Shown piece after piece: positions 25,100 through 38,348 of a DNA stretch of 64,000 nucleotides. The notes under the pieces are model-generated. The model was not told where the DNA came from, made no database searches, and saw nothing but the letters and a program-made list of their open reading frames with translations. The stretch is taken from assembly GCA_963669155.1 (NCBI GenBank), contig OZ022581.1, positions 11,739,497 through 11,803,496 on the forward strand, read 5' to 3'. Origin of the DNA: Arbacia lixula (lineage: Eukaryota > Echinodermata > Echinoidea > Arbacioida > Arbaciidae). How positions within the stretch are numbered: the first letter of the stretch is position 1; every line of letters begins with the position of its first letter. The translations under genes and the position numbers were made by a program.

Positions 25100-28000
25100 A
25101 TACATTTCAATTGGTAACATTGAATCATTTTTGATGATCGGTTTCACTTGACCAATGATAATGGATGTATCATACAGAGCTGTAGAGACATAGACATTGT
25201 GGCAATCATATACTGAGGACAATGCATCACATGAAATAAAAAAATCGCAAAATTTTCTTTTATTACAATTTGAAAATTTGTACTACAACATTAGCACAAT
25301 ATTTCTGAAAAAAAATGTAAATCAACGGTTTGTGTAGCCTTTTTTTTTCGAGCTTTGTCAAGATGTATTCCCTTCACCATTCGCGTGTGCTACAAAAACA
25401 CAATCCATCCACATACACGCACACACGCGCACATAATAAAATAGTATATTTTGATGGCATTGCCCTACTATAATATAAATTATAGGTACCAGCATTTACT
25501 GATTACGTCCAACAACGACTTTACCGCATTATGGGCATACGGCATTCGCTACACAAGGTCCTATTTGAATACACACTGCTATGCAAATATAGTTATGATC
25601 TGCATTCTACAAGGGCAGTATAATACATTTTATATTCCATAATATTTCATAGGCACACCACAGAATTAAACATTCACAATGCACGTTTTTGTGGATAACT
25701 ACATCGAATGTTTATATATAGTCTCGGGAAGGACCTAATGTGAGTACATATATTTAGACGGCAGACAGGAATTTCTCGTGCTCTATTTTTTCCTTTCTCG
25801 CACACAACGATCTAATTTTGTTTTTTCTCGTTCCTCGGCAAAAATAGAAAAACATGTGTTGATGTTGACTATAAATTTACCTGAGCATATCATATTACAT
25901 TATGTATTATCAAGTAATGGGTAATTCACACAAACACAAACCATCGTTAAAACCCACATACCGAACGAACACATTCATGATTAGGATTCACATAACATGG
26001 AAAGTCAAACGTGTACACGATTATCTATGGGCATATACGGAGAGTATATATGTGACGTAACAATACCCGTATCTCTGTCAGGAATGTTTAAATAGGAAAG
26101 AATGTACATTGAAGCCCGATGCAGTTACTTGCAGTTATCAAGAAAGTGGGAGAAGGGTTCAGACCATGTCAACATTCACGATAAAACGGATCAAAATACT
26201 TTCTTTGTTCAAAAACCTTTATCAAGCGCAAACCGATGAAAATTTTTGTGGCAAATACGTAGCTGAAATAACCATTAGTGAAAAGATTTTTCACCAGTTG
26301 CGGATAAACAGGAATGGGAATTTACAAAATGTATCTTTACGTTTCAACCGTCTCCTAAAAGGTGACAATCATCTCCACTGAATGCTTTATAAAGAGTACC
26401 CAAACCAATCTTTTCATAGTCAGCTATATTTGCCATGGCTACCTAGAGAGGAAAGCAGAGAAACAATGATACTGATGTCGCCTTTACAACGTACAGCCAC
26501 TGTTTTTCTCTCTGAAATGTTTACAGTTTGGCGACATGGGCTTGATACATTTTGTTTTTATCACGAGAAATAACATACAGGCACTGCCAAATAGAATGGT
26601 CCGCCGCGTTGGATTTATGTTTATTCATGTCTGGCGTATAGGCGTGCATGTCAATATGTTTATTCGTATATTTTCACCGTAAAATAAATACGGTAAGTTC
26701 ATCCCCGGTGAGATTTTGGTATATAGAGAACTTCACAACAGATTCAAGGCGCCAATCACGTAATAACATGTGCAGCCTTCTTTGTTTGCATCAACGATAC
26801 AACCGTATGGATCACTTAATCAGGAATATTATTGTTTTGAATTTTTTAAAAATCACGAATGTATGATAATAACTTAAACCAAATCGACAGTCTATGCGCA
26901 GTCGAGTGATGTTTATTATCCGACCCAAAGCACCTACCCTTTGATTTGGGTAAATCGCATGATAAAAAGCATATACACTTTATCTGTCTGTTGTTCTTAT
27001 AGACCCAATTCTCGTCAAAACAACAATAACAACAAGGAAACGACAGAAAATTAAATCATTCCCCTCAGGCGGACCTTTGCTGAGCTTCCATACATATGTG
27101 TGCCTCAACGAGTAATTAGATTGAAAAGTATTCCTCTGTATTTCAGAAAAAATGTTAATACCTATCGTTTTTCTCAGCGAGATAAACAGTAAACATGTTT
27201 TGAAAAACAGACTAAAAAAAAATCTGTTTTTTTTTGTCCATATCATCAACACCACGAGTAGGGGAGGGGGAATGTTCATTACTAACATAAATAGCACCTC
27301 AATATGTACGTTCTGTTCTTGATTAAGGTACGATCTCTTCAATTATGACTTTTAATTGCTTTTCTGGGCTCCGTCTTCTACAGAGTTACGATTGATCTGA
27401 ATCGATCGCAATTCCAATCCCCTATCTCTAATGCACATAGTTACGATTCCTACCAATCGCATTTCACGTTGCGATCAATCGCAAATCTGTACAAGACAGA
27501 GCTTTGATTGATCCACAAATACGAACAACACCGGAAATAAAAAAAAAAAAAACCTCAGGTCCCTTCAACACCTTTCACTTTACTCAAAACAGCAGGGTAA
27601 ATGACCCGTTTAAAAAAAAAAAACCAATACCGCCCTCGTCCGCTCCCGATAAAGAAAAATATCCAACAGAACAACCAGCACATTACTAAAGACAGTTCCA
27701 CGAAGATCGTCATTACTACCATCACAATTCATCCAAGATTGCAGAATGTAGGTACCCAGCTTTATATTTTTTTCCCCATAATATGCAATTACAAAATTTA
27801 GATGTTTTTGGTTATATTATCACCACTTAGATGTCTGGAAATGCAGCCTCGAGTAAAAGTACGCTCATTCGGAAAAGTACATTGTTTTTCTCTGGGTTAA
27901 ATATATAAAAAGGAAGATGGAGAGGGGACTTTTTTCAGAAATGTTTGAACTTTATAAGCGCCTTCAGAAACGTTACACCTTTCCACCACGTTCACAAACA

Positions 28001-30540
28001 CAAAGTTGAAAAATTAACATTTTCAACGAGTGATTTCTTACAAAGTCGTTGTCAAGGTGATTGGAATTCAGTATGCGAAAATAACTGTTTGAAATCGTAA
28101 CGTTTACATTGACAAACAAAAGAATACAATAATTGTCAGCTTACATATCAGTACCCTTCCAATTTCTTTCTTTCCGTGTCAATGAAATGTTATCAAGTGT
28201 GAATATGGCATGGATATTGCCAAACCACACGAAATCTACCGATCAGTGCAATATAAGCATATGTTCCACACATCATATATTTATCACGTGTTCTTCTCCA
28301 GGTTGACTTGTGTCGATGCTTATTAGCATGAACATCACCCACACACAAAAAAAAACACTAACTGTTCAGAGTAAATATGCATCAGGTCTCTTTAAAGTAT
28401 TATTTTCCTCAATTGTTCTGCATACTACAAGTCCCACTTCCCCAAAATCATCCAGGTTATGACTTTTATCGTGACATTGTCGAAAGTAGAACTAATGCAA
28501 GAAGAATAGAACAATGAATGCGCATTTTCACGACAATGACTATGATGTACAGATGAATATGCATCATCAGAAATAAACATAAACACGATGAGCTGGCAGT
28601 TCTTTATGGAATCGCTTTACCCGCATATTTACTGGTTAAACTCTGTGTGGCCTGGGTGCATATTTTTTCTTTTGCACACGAGCAGCCATTTCACAGCATG
28701 CCCAGACATGCCATAATGGCACGACTATGCCATATGTGTTTATATGTTTTTATATATGTGGCATATATGTTATATGTGTTTTTGTTTTTAATATAAATGT
28801 TTATTTGTGGTCTTTATATCCACTGTAAAAACCCCCCACAAATTCCACTGTTCCAAATTCCAAGTATCCACTGTAACAAAGTCAGGTCTTTATATCCGCT
28901 GTAACAAATTCAGCTTAACTGCCAAATTCATTAGATTTAGAGTCATAGCTATGATTATGAAGTTAGGTAAGTGTTCAATTCATGCGAAGTGAAGACTTCT
29001 AACTGGACCTACATCATTATTTTGACCTCTTCCTACCGACGCTAACCTGATAATTAACTCATAATGTGCCTGATGTTCATTATTTCACACACATATTCCA
29101 TATATCAGCAGTTTATTTTGGGCCATAGCGCAAATAAAAATCAACCAATGAGGATCGCTGTTTCATTTCCCTTAATGTGCCTATATAACCCGATGAGCGC
29201 AATTTCATGTATTATTCATATAACGCAACAACCAATGAGTATCACTGTTGCATTTCCCCTGTGTATACTCTGGTCGTAACACCAGTAGTACTGTACTTCA
29301 TACAGCATTAAACTAGCGTTATATGATTAGGCCTGCTTTCATGAATGTGTGATCGATGGCTACTAAAACACATCTAATAAAACAAAACACATATATATGC
29401 CCTTAAGATGCACAGGTAAGGTTCCACCGTAACTCAGAAGGTTGCTAACTCTTACATCTTAGACATGGGGGGGGGGGGGGGGGGACTGTACTTCCGCTCG
29501 TTTTTTGTTTCTGTATAGACCTGTACAATAACTCATAACGTTAGTTTTTTTGCACCTGGCCAACTACCGAAATGCATTTGACATCCCATTGCACAACATA
29601 TAAATCCCGAGACGCTCATGTAAGCATAGTTCCTTTTAAGTTTCACCAAATTGCAGAATTTTTTTCTTTAATTTTTGGGGATTATAGTATTTTTTATTTG
29701 GTTGCACTTCCAATCCTTCCGTCTAATCGTATTACCGTATTTATAAATGAACAAGTGTGCCAGTCACTGGATCGTGTTCGATATCCCAATGAGCTCAACA
29801 AGGAGACTGGCTTCTAAACTCCCATGGTTATAAACAATTTCCTTAGGCCTTGGTGGATAAGTTCAGGAGGAAAACTGATCATAGCTGAATGATCACCTTA
29901 AAGGCAAACAAAATCATACAGTCGGTGGTGCGACGAAACTTGGTCAAAATGATAAGAGAGTTATTCAGGTTAAAAATCCGATTCACGGGCCCTATGAACC
30001 GCTACTAATTCGTTATGCGTTCCCATAAGCAAAGTCCTGAATGTTTGTTGTTGTTCAGAACCCTTAGATACGGGAAATGGGCAATCCTCACCTAAAATAT
30101 CAAAATTTGTAATTCATTTAACCAATTTTGAACTTCTGACAGTTTTTTGTTCAAACAAGTGACGAATCGGATTAGTTCACTTCTTATCAACAATAAACGA
30201 GACATACTTGTGGACAAGTATCAGGTGGTCTGCATTGGCAAATTCATGCACAGACATGGGCTGGAAAATGCACGGTGAACTATAGACCTTCATTCGTGAC
30301 ACCAACTATCCATAAGCAATGTGAGACAGCGCTCAAGAAAGCTCATAGGGCACCTATTATACTAAAATTTCAGAGAATTTCCTAAATGGTAACATGTTTA
30401 TGCTAACGTGATTAATAGTCATGTAAGAGAATGGGGTGAGAGAAAAAAGAATTGGAAAGAAAATCTCAAAGAGAATGACAAAGTGAGGCATAGAACAGAA
30501 GAAGATGGCAAAATAAACATTGCAAAAGGAATGCAAAAGT
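25100..30540. other. AT-rich stretch without supported genes
   Basis: Only short homopolymers, a G18 run at 29467-29484 and small local duplications were seen, for example CAACCAATGAG..ATC at 29142 and 29228, and TATCC.CTGTAACAAA near 28870 and 28900. All reading frames are short and lack exon-like splice sites. Confidence 0.5.
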
Positions 30541-30549
30541 TGACCCTAC

Positions 30550-30625
30550 CCACGCCAGGAATCGAACCGGGGGCCTCGAGATCTTAAAACGGCGCCTTAC
30601 CTATTGAGCCACAAATCTTCCCATT
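30550..30625 (-). repeat. tRNA-like SINE head, minus strand
   Basis: On the minus strand, TGGCTCAATAGG fits the A-box consensus and GGTTCGATTCC fits the B box perfectly. The T stem has a mismatch and the acceptor stem does not close, so a tRNA-derived SINE or tRNA pseudogene is more likely than an active tRNA. Confidence 0.5.
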
Positions 30626-30639
30626 CACTTAACACGTAA

Positions 30640-31900
30640 TGCCCAGCAGGGGCTAGAATGATTAAGAAATCGATATTCAAGCTGAAATTTCACCATGATC
30701 CCGACATCTGATTAAAAAATGGAGACAACGTTCCGGAAAGCTCGTAGACTCAGCTACAACATACTGAAATTTCAGAGTGAAAGCTTGACATATTAGTGAG
30801 ATACATCTCCTAGAAGCTCGTCATGTCATTTCATAAATACCACTTCCATTGACATAACACGGAAGTGCGATTTTGACATTCATGCGTATAATGAAATTTA
30901 CACCGTGAAGACGTCATCAAAATGAAAAATGAAGGCAACTCCTACTATGGAGCGAGGTCTCAGCTACAACATACTGAAATTTGGGAGAAAATTGACCATG
31001 AATTACTGAGATACACAAAAGCGGGTAAAAAAGTTCATGACGTCATACATGAAAAATCATTTTTTCGATTCATATGGCAATATGATGACATCAACATAAA
31101 TTTAAAAGGTAAATCGAACATTAAATCACATCTACATTTCCCACCTTTTCAGAATATTGAAAAAAAATTGGGGGTCACCGGCCATTCTGAAGAGCTATGG
31201 CCGATTGAAGGTAGTCATGTTTTTTGCAATATTTGCACACAAAAACGTATTGACGCACGCGCAGACTTTGAACTTTGACGCACCCGCACGACCTTGTTAT
31301 TGCATGGAAATGGCTCAAAATGACAGGATGTGTTGTATGTAGTGTCAGTAACATGAATCCAGTAAAAAAACAGAATTTTGACGTTTTGTTCGCGTTACGC
31401 ACGAAAAAACGCGCGAACGCGCGCGCACGCGCGGAAATTTTTGAAATGCTAGAAATGGCCTGAAACATATGCAAAACAATTTTGAGTTGATTTGGAGCAT
31501 TTTAAAATTTTGCGCGCGCGTTTTTGCACTAACGTACGCGTACGCGCGCGTTTTTTTTCAATGAAATTAATTAGCTACTCATTAATTATATGCATGTCAA
31601 ATTTCATTACACAGAGATGACCAGTTCTAGAGCTACATGAGGTAATAGTTTTTCATTAAACTGCTCGTAGATGACGTCACGATGACGTCATGACCTTGAA
31701 AATGTTGCTGGACCATGTTCACATATATGTTCATACATGATGAACATTTCATGAAATATGGCCCATGCATTGTTGAGATATCCATGTCACAAAAATTTGG
31801 AATAAAAATAAATAAATAAATAATAAATAATAAAGAAAGAAAATTCTAACGAAATTAAGAGGTGATCTGTCGTTGGCGACAGACCACCTAAAAAATAATA
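30640..31900. repeat. complex interspersed repeat with CpG-rich core
   Basis: CAGCTACAACATACTGAAAT occurs twice (30751, 30960). A core at 31240-31560 is full of CGCGCG/ACGCGC alternations in otherwise AT-rich DNA. An (AAAT)n tail at 31800-31845 is followed by a hairpin (GGTGATCTGTCG / CGACAGACCACC, 31862-31889). Probably one or two copies of a non-autonomous repeat. Reading frames here are not supported as genes. Confidence 0.5.
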
Positions 31901-32003
31901 ATAATGGTTTCTATTGATTTGATATTGTACATGCATCTACATTTGATTCAATGTGAATGTTTTTATTACAGACATGTACATGTATTACTAGATGGTAGCG
32001 TCA

Positions 32004-32140
32004 TCAAACCACGTGGGTAAATGGACACATTTCCTGCTTGTATTTACATGGGACAACCTTGAAAGGATTATACGCTATCACAGCTTGAATCTCTGGTGTT
32101 TTCATATCGGACATACTCAAAAGACCAGCACAATCCTCAG
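32004..32140 (-). CDS. candidate terminal exon of an unrecognised gene (3 of 3)
   Basis: After a GTACCTAG acceptor, 44 codons run to TGA: EDCAGLLSMSDMKTPEIQAV and then VPCKYKQEMCPFTHVV. The tail C-x6-C-x3-H resembles the second half of a CCCH-type zinc finger, but the first Cys is missing, so a zinc-binding role is speculation. A minus-strand AATAAA lies 27-32 nt after the stop (31972-31977), consistent with a 3' end. Confidence 0.3.
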
Positions 32141-34314
32141 CTAGGTACTTATTTACAGCACACAGCGTAACAAAACAAGTTTTAAAGCTTCCAAAAAATT
32201 TCAAGAGATTTGGGTGACTAGGGTTTAGTAACTAATCACGTTACAGCTCCAAGCATTTTTATTACAAAAACTACTGCAAAGGAATAACATATATATTAAT
32301 CTCAGATGAATCTAATCTTATCCGCCAGACATGAACTATGCAAGAGAGAAGATTAGTTAGAAGGCATAGGCTTGCCTGACAAAACTCGGAAAAGATCAAC
32401 TTTGATCACTTCTTTCAATACATCACTGTAAAAAAACACTACAAATACATCATAACTGACATTCAACGTGAACGATCTTATGCCAGAAGGAGGTTAAACC
32501 GATTTGAACCAGCATTTTTTTGTCAGACAAACCACAGGTAAAACTGCATTACAGGCAAATGTCAAAACTTGAACCACATTACGAGTGAAAGCACTTTACA
32601 ACGAAGGCTCATTGACACCAAATGTATATATGTACAATCAACTCTACAGTTTGCACAATTCTCTATATCACCTAGAAAATAAAGTCACACAAATATTAAT
32701 ACTAAATGAGAAATGTTACATCACGGATGTATTGCACAAGCTACTTTTAAATAGGCACACAGTTTGAATCACATGCTCACAATGCTATTTCAACCACAAC
32801 GTTTGATGCATAAAGAGCACAAGTGTTCATTTCACCGACATCTCACTACGGAATGTACACTTCCTTGTCTAATATATTAAGTCTACATCATCTTCTAATG
32901 TGCTATTCTATACATGTATATGTACAAAGTATGGGGTTTCTTAAAATGTACTATGATGTAATTGTGTTACACATCTCCAAGCAGGGGGAAATATTCAATT
33001 AAATTCATAACACTGTACTTTCCAATGTATGAATCCATTTCTTACAATAAATAGTTTATAATAATACTAGTTATAATAATACTTTCATCATTACTTCTTT
33101 CCCCTACTTGCCCCATCCCATTTTTCCTTCTCTACCTTTTCTTTCTTCTCTTCCCTTCTCCTTGTTCTTCTTATTCTCCTTTACTCTTCTCCTCCCTTGT
33201 GCCGGTATTTGGGGGCCTTCATGACGTTATCCTATACAGGTGGGGTACCTGATGTAATTCTAGACGGCCAGCCTCAAATTTATCTCAAAATCTAACAGTC
33301 AATATCATTACAAGCTCAAATATTGTAAGGGGGAGGGTGCTTTAATTTTTTGTCACTTTTTGTCCTTTTTCTGTGGTATTTGCACAATTTTATTTTGTTG
33401 ATGTCCAAGAGCTGCACGACTTTTAAAGTGCATTATGATACAACAATCTCTATCATGGTTTCTTGACCAATCAAGTGACTATTATTCACCTGAGCATCAG
33501 CTTGCCTACCCCCCCTTACATAATAACAAACAAAATGGCAACTCAATACTCATTAAAATTCCTGCTATGAAACACACTGATATACATCTTCACAAATATA
33601 TAACCTTGAAAATGGACATTTCATGTTCAAAAATCTGTCACGTTTGGATAAAAAAAATCTTGATCTTAAGATTGTATTACATACTACTATCACTACTGGT
33701 TTATACATGCATAGTATTTACATATCACACATTTGAAATAGGTCCATCTTTTAAATGTTTAAGTTACCTTTTGTGCACAATATTAACAGATGTCACATGA
33801 CAATCTGCATAAGTACCTCGACAACACAGAGCAAAATAGACTGTACATATGATAGCGATACGTTCAGCTTCTGTTAGAATTTACAATGAAAAGGAATGTT
33901 TCTTTAGTTGGCACGCATTCCACATAAAAATACATTTCTTTGAATCAGTGTACATGTAAGTACTGTCTAAGGCCACATATAGAAGCAGTGAAAGAATAAA
34001 AAGGCATTCAGAAACTTCCATAGAAAGGCTTCCAGCTAGTATCCCCCCCCCCCCCACTCTTAGTCAAAAGAGTATTTAAGCTATAATGGCTTTTTAACTC
34101 TTTGTATGCCATAGGTGGTTTTTATCACAAGTTATACACACACATACGATACAGCAGCTGGTTTCCTAGCACACAACAGGTCAACATAATCCACCAAGAC
34201 TCAGAAATAGAGGCATTGTGCATTTTTGAGGGTCTTTTTCCTTTATAGCTTGGTGCTTAGCAGCCACCATACTGAAGAACACTCAGCATGCAACTATATT
34301 ATGCCTACGGGTGG

Positions 34315-34470
34315 GTGTTTCACCAAGCTGTTCGTTGCGAACGACTTAACGAACGACTGGTGATTCCTTCTTGTGCTAAATGCGACACCACATTGAGAAT
34401 CTGATTTAGCACAAGAAGGGATCACCAGTCATTCATAAAGTCGTTCGTAACTTACGAACAGCTAGGCTCT
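34315..34470. mobile_element. CACCAAGCTGTTCGT MITE, copy 1
   Basis: The outer arms (TTCACCAAGCTGTTCGTTGC; right end ACGAACAGCT) and inner arms (CACCAGTC / GACTGGTG; TTAGCACAAGAAGG / CCTTCTTGTGCTAA) make it almost wholly self-complementary. It is related to the copy at 38488. Confidence 0.75.
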
Positions 34471-34542
34471 TTAGTAACTAAACCCATGATAAAGACTTAT
34501 TTCTTTTAACATCAATGATTTTATTGACTAGTACTCACTTAC

Positions 34543-34735
34543 TGTAATGTAAAATTAACTGAAAATCACTACCAGTACTGCTCTTCATTTCTCTATAAAT
34601 TTGTATCATTTCCTTTTTGGCAATATGGCAAATGTTCTCCTGCATATGCTGACTACCGTAGCTATCTAGATAGGCCAGCGTAACTAAAGAAATATCCACT
34701 TTACACTTCAAATCAAATAGAGACATCAGCTTAGA
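34543..34735 (-). CDS. candidate exon of an unrecognised gene (2 of 3)
   Basis: The exon is 193 nt and open throughout, from GGAAACAG| to TTACA|GTAAGTGAG, a strong donor. It reads SKLMSLFDLKCKVDISLVTL, then AYLDSYGSQHMQENICHIAK and a charged helix KKEMIQIYREMKSS. It looks like a compact helical segment with two Cys. Phase in is 0 and phase out is 1, compatible with the candidates on either side. Function is unknown. Confidence 0.35.
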
Positions 34736-35710
34736 CTGTTTCCAAATGTATTACTAGATATACAAGGTTACTAGTAAAGGGTCCCCCCCCCATTTGTTTT
34801 ATGTGATGTATTTCAGTCTATTTGTCAGTCTTTCTTCATGCTTTAGTCACAATAAATAAAAAACAACATCACAGACAGTCTTTATCACAGCTTAAATCCA
34901 CCACCCCCACAAAGAAAAGCCGACACAAAAGACGATTCCGTTCAAGTCTGTGAACGCACACAATGCAGAGAAGAATTACCTGTCGTGCACAGCCTGTTTT
35001 TTTTTTTTTAGCATTATCTGCGGGATTTGATTTACCTCGGCAGGAAATACCTGCATGAACACTCGATTCAGCTACCTGCTTGACAGAAACCCAGCCGACC
35101 AGAAATGTTTCAAGGTGAGTTGTAAAGCAGATTGTAATATTTACGATGACCCCCCCCCACCCCACCCCACAATGTCCTTTGAATAGTGTGCAGTGACCAT
35201 AGATATCACAGTGTATGAGTCTCTAGCCTGCCAAATATTCCATAGCCCCTTGTGCACCATCGATGCATTGTTTTTTGTTGTTTTTTTGCATGTGTAATAC
35301 ACGCAAATCCCATATGTTTTACCCTACACACAAAGGGTTAAAGTATATAATCAGTGGAAAGGATAGAGTGGATGTTAATCCACTGTAATCCACTGAGGAT
35401 TATTCATAAAGAGAGTTATGGGAATCCTGTTGTTTGGAGATAATCCCTTTGAAGTCATTACTCAAGTGTACTTGTGTACAAGTATATTCTAACCATAACC
35501 CTAAACCTAACAAGTGTTTTTATCACCTGATTTTGCCTTAAAAATGTTGGTACATAGAGTTTGTAATAACCGGTATGCAAATTTAAAATTGGTATGCTAA
35601 AACCCCAAATATCTTTAATTCTCCTCCTTTAACTGTAATCAGGTATGATTAATGAAATGATGCTAAAGGAGTTACCATTAAGGCATATGGCCCAAGGTCA
35701 ATATGTAAGT

Positions 35711-35816
35711 TTTAAACCGCGGTATATTTTGTCCAGTTCAGCATGAAATGTGATGCTTTTTCAGCTAAAGCATCATGTTTCGTGCAGAACTGGACAAAAT
35801 ATACCGCGGTTATAAA
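35711..35816. repeat. near-perfect hairpin of about 105 nt
   Basis: TTTAAACCGCGGTATATTTT with GTCCAGTTC at left pairs with GAACTGGAC and AAAATATACCGCGGT at right. The inner GCATGAAATGTGATGCTTT pairs with AAGCATCATGTTTCGTGC, leaving a loop of about 10 nt. Either a tiny MITE or a structured RNA precursor. Confidence 0.8.
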
Positions 35817-36085
35817 CTGCGGCCCCTTCCCTTTCCCTTTACCCGATGCCAATTCCTTTGAGCTGTAGTGTACCTTTGGTGAAAATGAAATACATATACA
35901 AGTTGAACTCAAGGTCCCATCTTGGACCATTGATTAATGTGCGTGTTTGTGTGTGAGCTTGAATGTGAGTGAGAGTGAGTGTTCATGAGTGTATTAGTGT
36001 ATGTGTATGGCAACGGAACGAGGAGTAGGAATCGTAGGTCTATTGAATAAATACATTATTTATAAGGAAATACAGTAGAATTCAC

Positions 36086-36162
36086 CTCATATTCCTGATT
36101 TCTTAGTTCATAAATTTCTTCTGCATCAACAGAGTGACTGGAATCATTAATGAAAAATTGTT
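36086..36162 (-). CDS. candidate exon of an unrecognised gene (1 of 3)
   Basis: An open frame with protein-like content reads SSHSVDAEEIYELRNQEYE and ends GAG|GTGAAT. A TGTACAG acceptor at 36163-36164 is possible, and a second AG at 36138-36139 is an alternative start. Phase 0 at the donor fits the next candidate exon. No family was recognised, and the pyrimidine tract is weak, so this is a tentative call. Confidence 0.3.
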
Positions 36163-37043
36163 CTGTACATTCACATACACAGCGTATAGTCATTTCATAC
36201 AAAATCTACATGTATGTACATGCATTACTTTACAAAGATGCATACATGCAATAACATTCACTTCTGTACACAAACAAGGCAAACTGTTCTTCTGCAACTA
36301 AAACAAGTCACTGTAAATCATTAGAGAACATTTAAGAAGCTATTTCAAGAAGGTCCAAATAAGTCTCTGGCTGTCACAAAGAGTGTAATATATATTCAAG
36401 AATGTACAATTCTGATCATTACTCTACTACAAATTCTTAGGCATTAAATCTTTGTCTACTTTGCACACAATTTCACATCACCTGATGTAGCAGACAGCAC
36501 ATGAGCAGCAATGCCAAACTTTACTAACCATTAACAACACTCATGAATGATATAGATCTCTATCACAAAACTTCCTTTTGCTCAAAACACAGATAAATGA
36601 TCCATGTTTCAAAAGCCTTGTTACCTACACAAAATTCAATCCATAACTTTATTACAAATCTGCACTTTAGATACAAGGATTTGGTTAGCTTTCAACACCA
36701 AAATTAGACATGTTATTTCTCACAATATATCAAGGTTTTTATGAAACAAGGTGATGTTCAATTAAACCTCTCTACAATGACCATAATCTATAAAGACCAC
36801 TCAACTTGAATCCCTGCAGAGCAATTGTATGTAATTGCACCTGTCTATAAAGGCCACCTATTCATAGACAATGCGTCCCCTGAGGTGATCTTTGCAGACA
36901 GATTTGCCTGTATTTAAATCCTGCTGCTATGTCCTGCAGGTGTCTGGTTTAAAACACCATCACTCTTTATTATCATCTTGTATGGCACTCATTCATGAGC
37001 TTACATGAAAGCTGCTTCCTCAAGGACAAGCATTGAACACTCA

Positions 37044-37538
37044 CAATAGCTGCGTCTTCATTAGTCCCATCAGATGAAATAGCGAGCTAGTATGCTGATC
37101 CCGGAATAGCCTGAAGTTGCAATCGCGTCTTCATTAGCTCGAAACTCGGGATAAGTAAGCTCGAAACTCGGGATGCATAAATTATCCCGATGTTCGCACA
37201 TACGCAGTATAGGACGGGAATAGGCCACGACCGCATGTTAGCTCGCATTCATGCACATATAAAAACCTAATGTAAACAAGGCATTGTGCATACTGATGCA
37301 TGCTGTGATCGAAAAATTTTCAGGCTAATGAAGATGCTCCAAGCTAGCTCAAGCTAGTTCGCGAAGTAGCTCTGCGCAGGCTCCATCTAGCCCAAGATTT
37401 GTTGGGAAATTTTCTCGACCAAATAGCTAGCTATTTCGCCTAATCTGGCTAATGAAGACGCAAATAGTTAGCTATTTTGTGATCTGGCTAGGCTATCCCA
37501 ATCAGAACTAGCTATGGCTAATGAAGACGCACCTATTG
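37044..37538. mobile_element. ~495-bp MITE with GCGTCTTCATTAG ends
   Basis: The left end CAATAGCTGCGTCTTCATTAG-like sequence matches the right end CTAATGAAGACGCACCTATTG in inverse orientation. The same GCGTCTTCATTAGC motif recurs inside at ~37124 and inverted at ~37449. No ORF. Confidence 0.65.
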
Positions 37539-38268
37539 AGGGCAACCATCACGATGACGGCAGCTTAGGCCATGTGGAGTAGTGGTCCCACCAACATACC
37601 ATTATCCCTTTGTGTGCTACGTGTGTCATTCTTCACAAGAAATACACACACTGCAGATAGAGCAGCATTTAATCTGCCACACAAAGGGTTAAAGGGCAAC
37701 TCAAATACCAAAAACAAGCTCCTCTCAACAGAAGCAGACAAACGTGAGAAGAGCAAAGTAAGTCTGAGTAAAATCAAGCAATTAATAAGAAAGTTATGAA
37801 TAGCAAGAAGAAGCATCTGTGACGTCGCAGCCTCATGGCAATGCCAATCTTTGAATCATCAAAACATTTATCACTGTCTTATTAGTTAAACAATTTTCCT
37901 CAAAGTTCTTCTACCCTGCTTCTCAGATTGTTTCGCACTTCTATTATGAACAGCTTATTCTTGGACCAGAATTCCCTTTCCAACCATTGTGACATCACTC
38001 TTTGTTACTCTTAAGCACAACCAAAGACATTAATTCTACTTTTGCTGTTTTCTCACATACAATCCAAGCTCACAAAGCGGTGGAAAACTTCATGAGATGG
38101 ACCGATATACTGTGTATATTACAAGCATACCATCCTTCTTATACAAAGTTAGACTTTAGCACAGTTAGAGTATGGCAGTTTAATGATTTCAGGTACAATT
38201 ATTTTACAATAACATAATATTTCACCTGGTGATAGTACTTTTTTTTTGGTTTGGAGCTGGAAATTTGT

Positions 38269-38348
38269 TCAGCTACTGAGAATTCTGCGGATGAAGGTCC
38301 TCTCCCTGTCGCTGGAGCGACTGAGCTCTGCATGGAATGTCTCGGTGC
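38269..38348 (-). CDS. helical-repeat gene, last coding exon
   Basis: Acceptor TTGTACCCAG is followed by 25 codons and TGA: TETFHAELSRSSDRERTFIR, then RILSS. The phase fits exon 12 exactly. Read alone, another frame is open but has no use. A minus-strand ATTAAA about 85 nt after the stop is a possible poly(A) signal. Confidence 0.75.

Noticed and set aside
30550..30625. Functional tRNA gene
   Set aside because: Both promoter boxes fit, but the acceptor stem does not pair and the T stem has a mismatch; a SINE head is more likely.
33435..33800. 121-codon plus-strand frame with a hydrophobic C-terminal half
   Set aside because: AT-rich, no signal of a family, and no splice or promoter context; hydrophobicity follows from T-rich codons.
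34995..35116. Plus-strand exon between a T15-AG acceptor and CAAG|GTGAGT donor
   Set aside because: Every frame that looks protein-like meets a stop inside; could be a non-coding exon, but there is no support.
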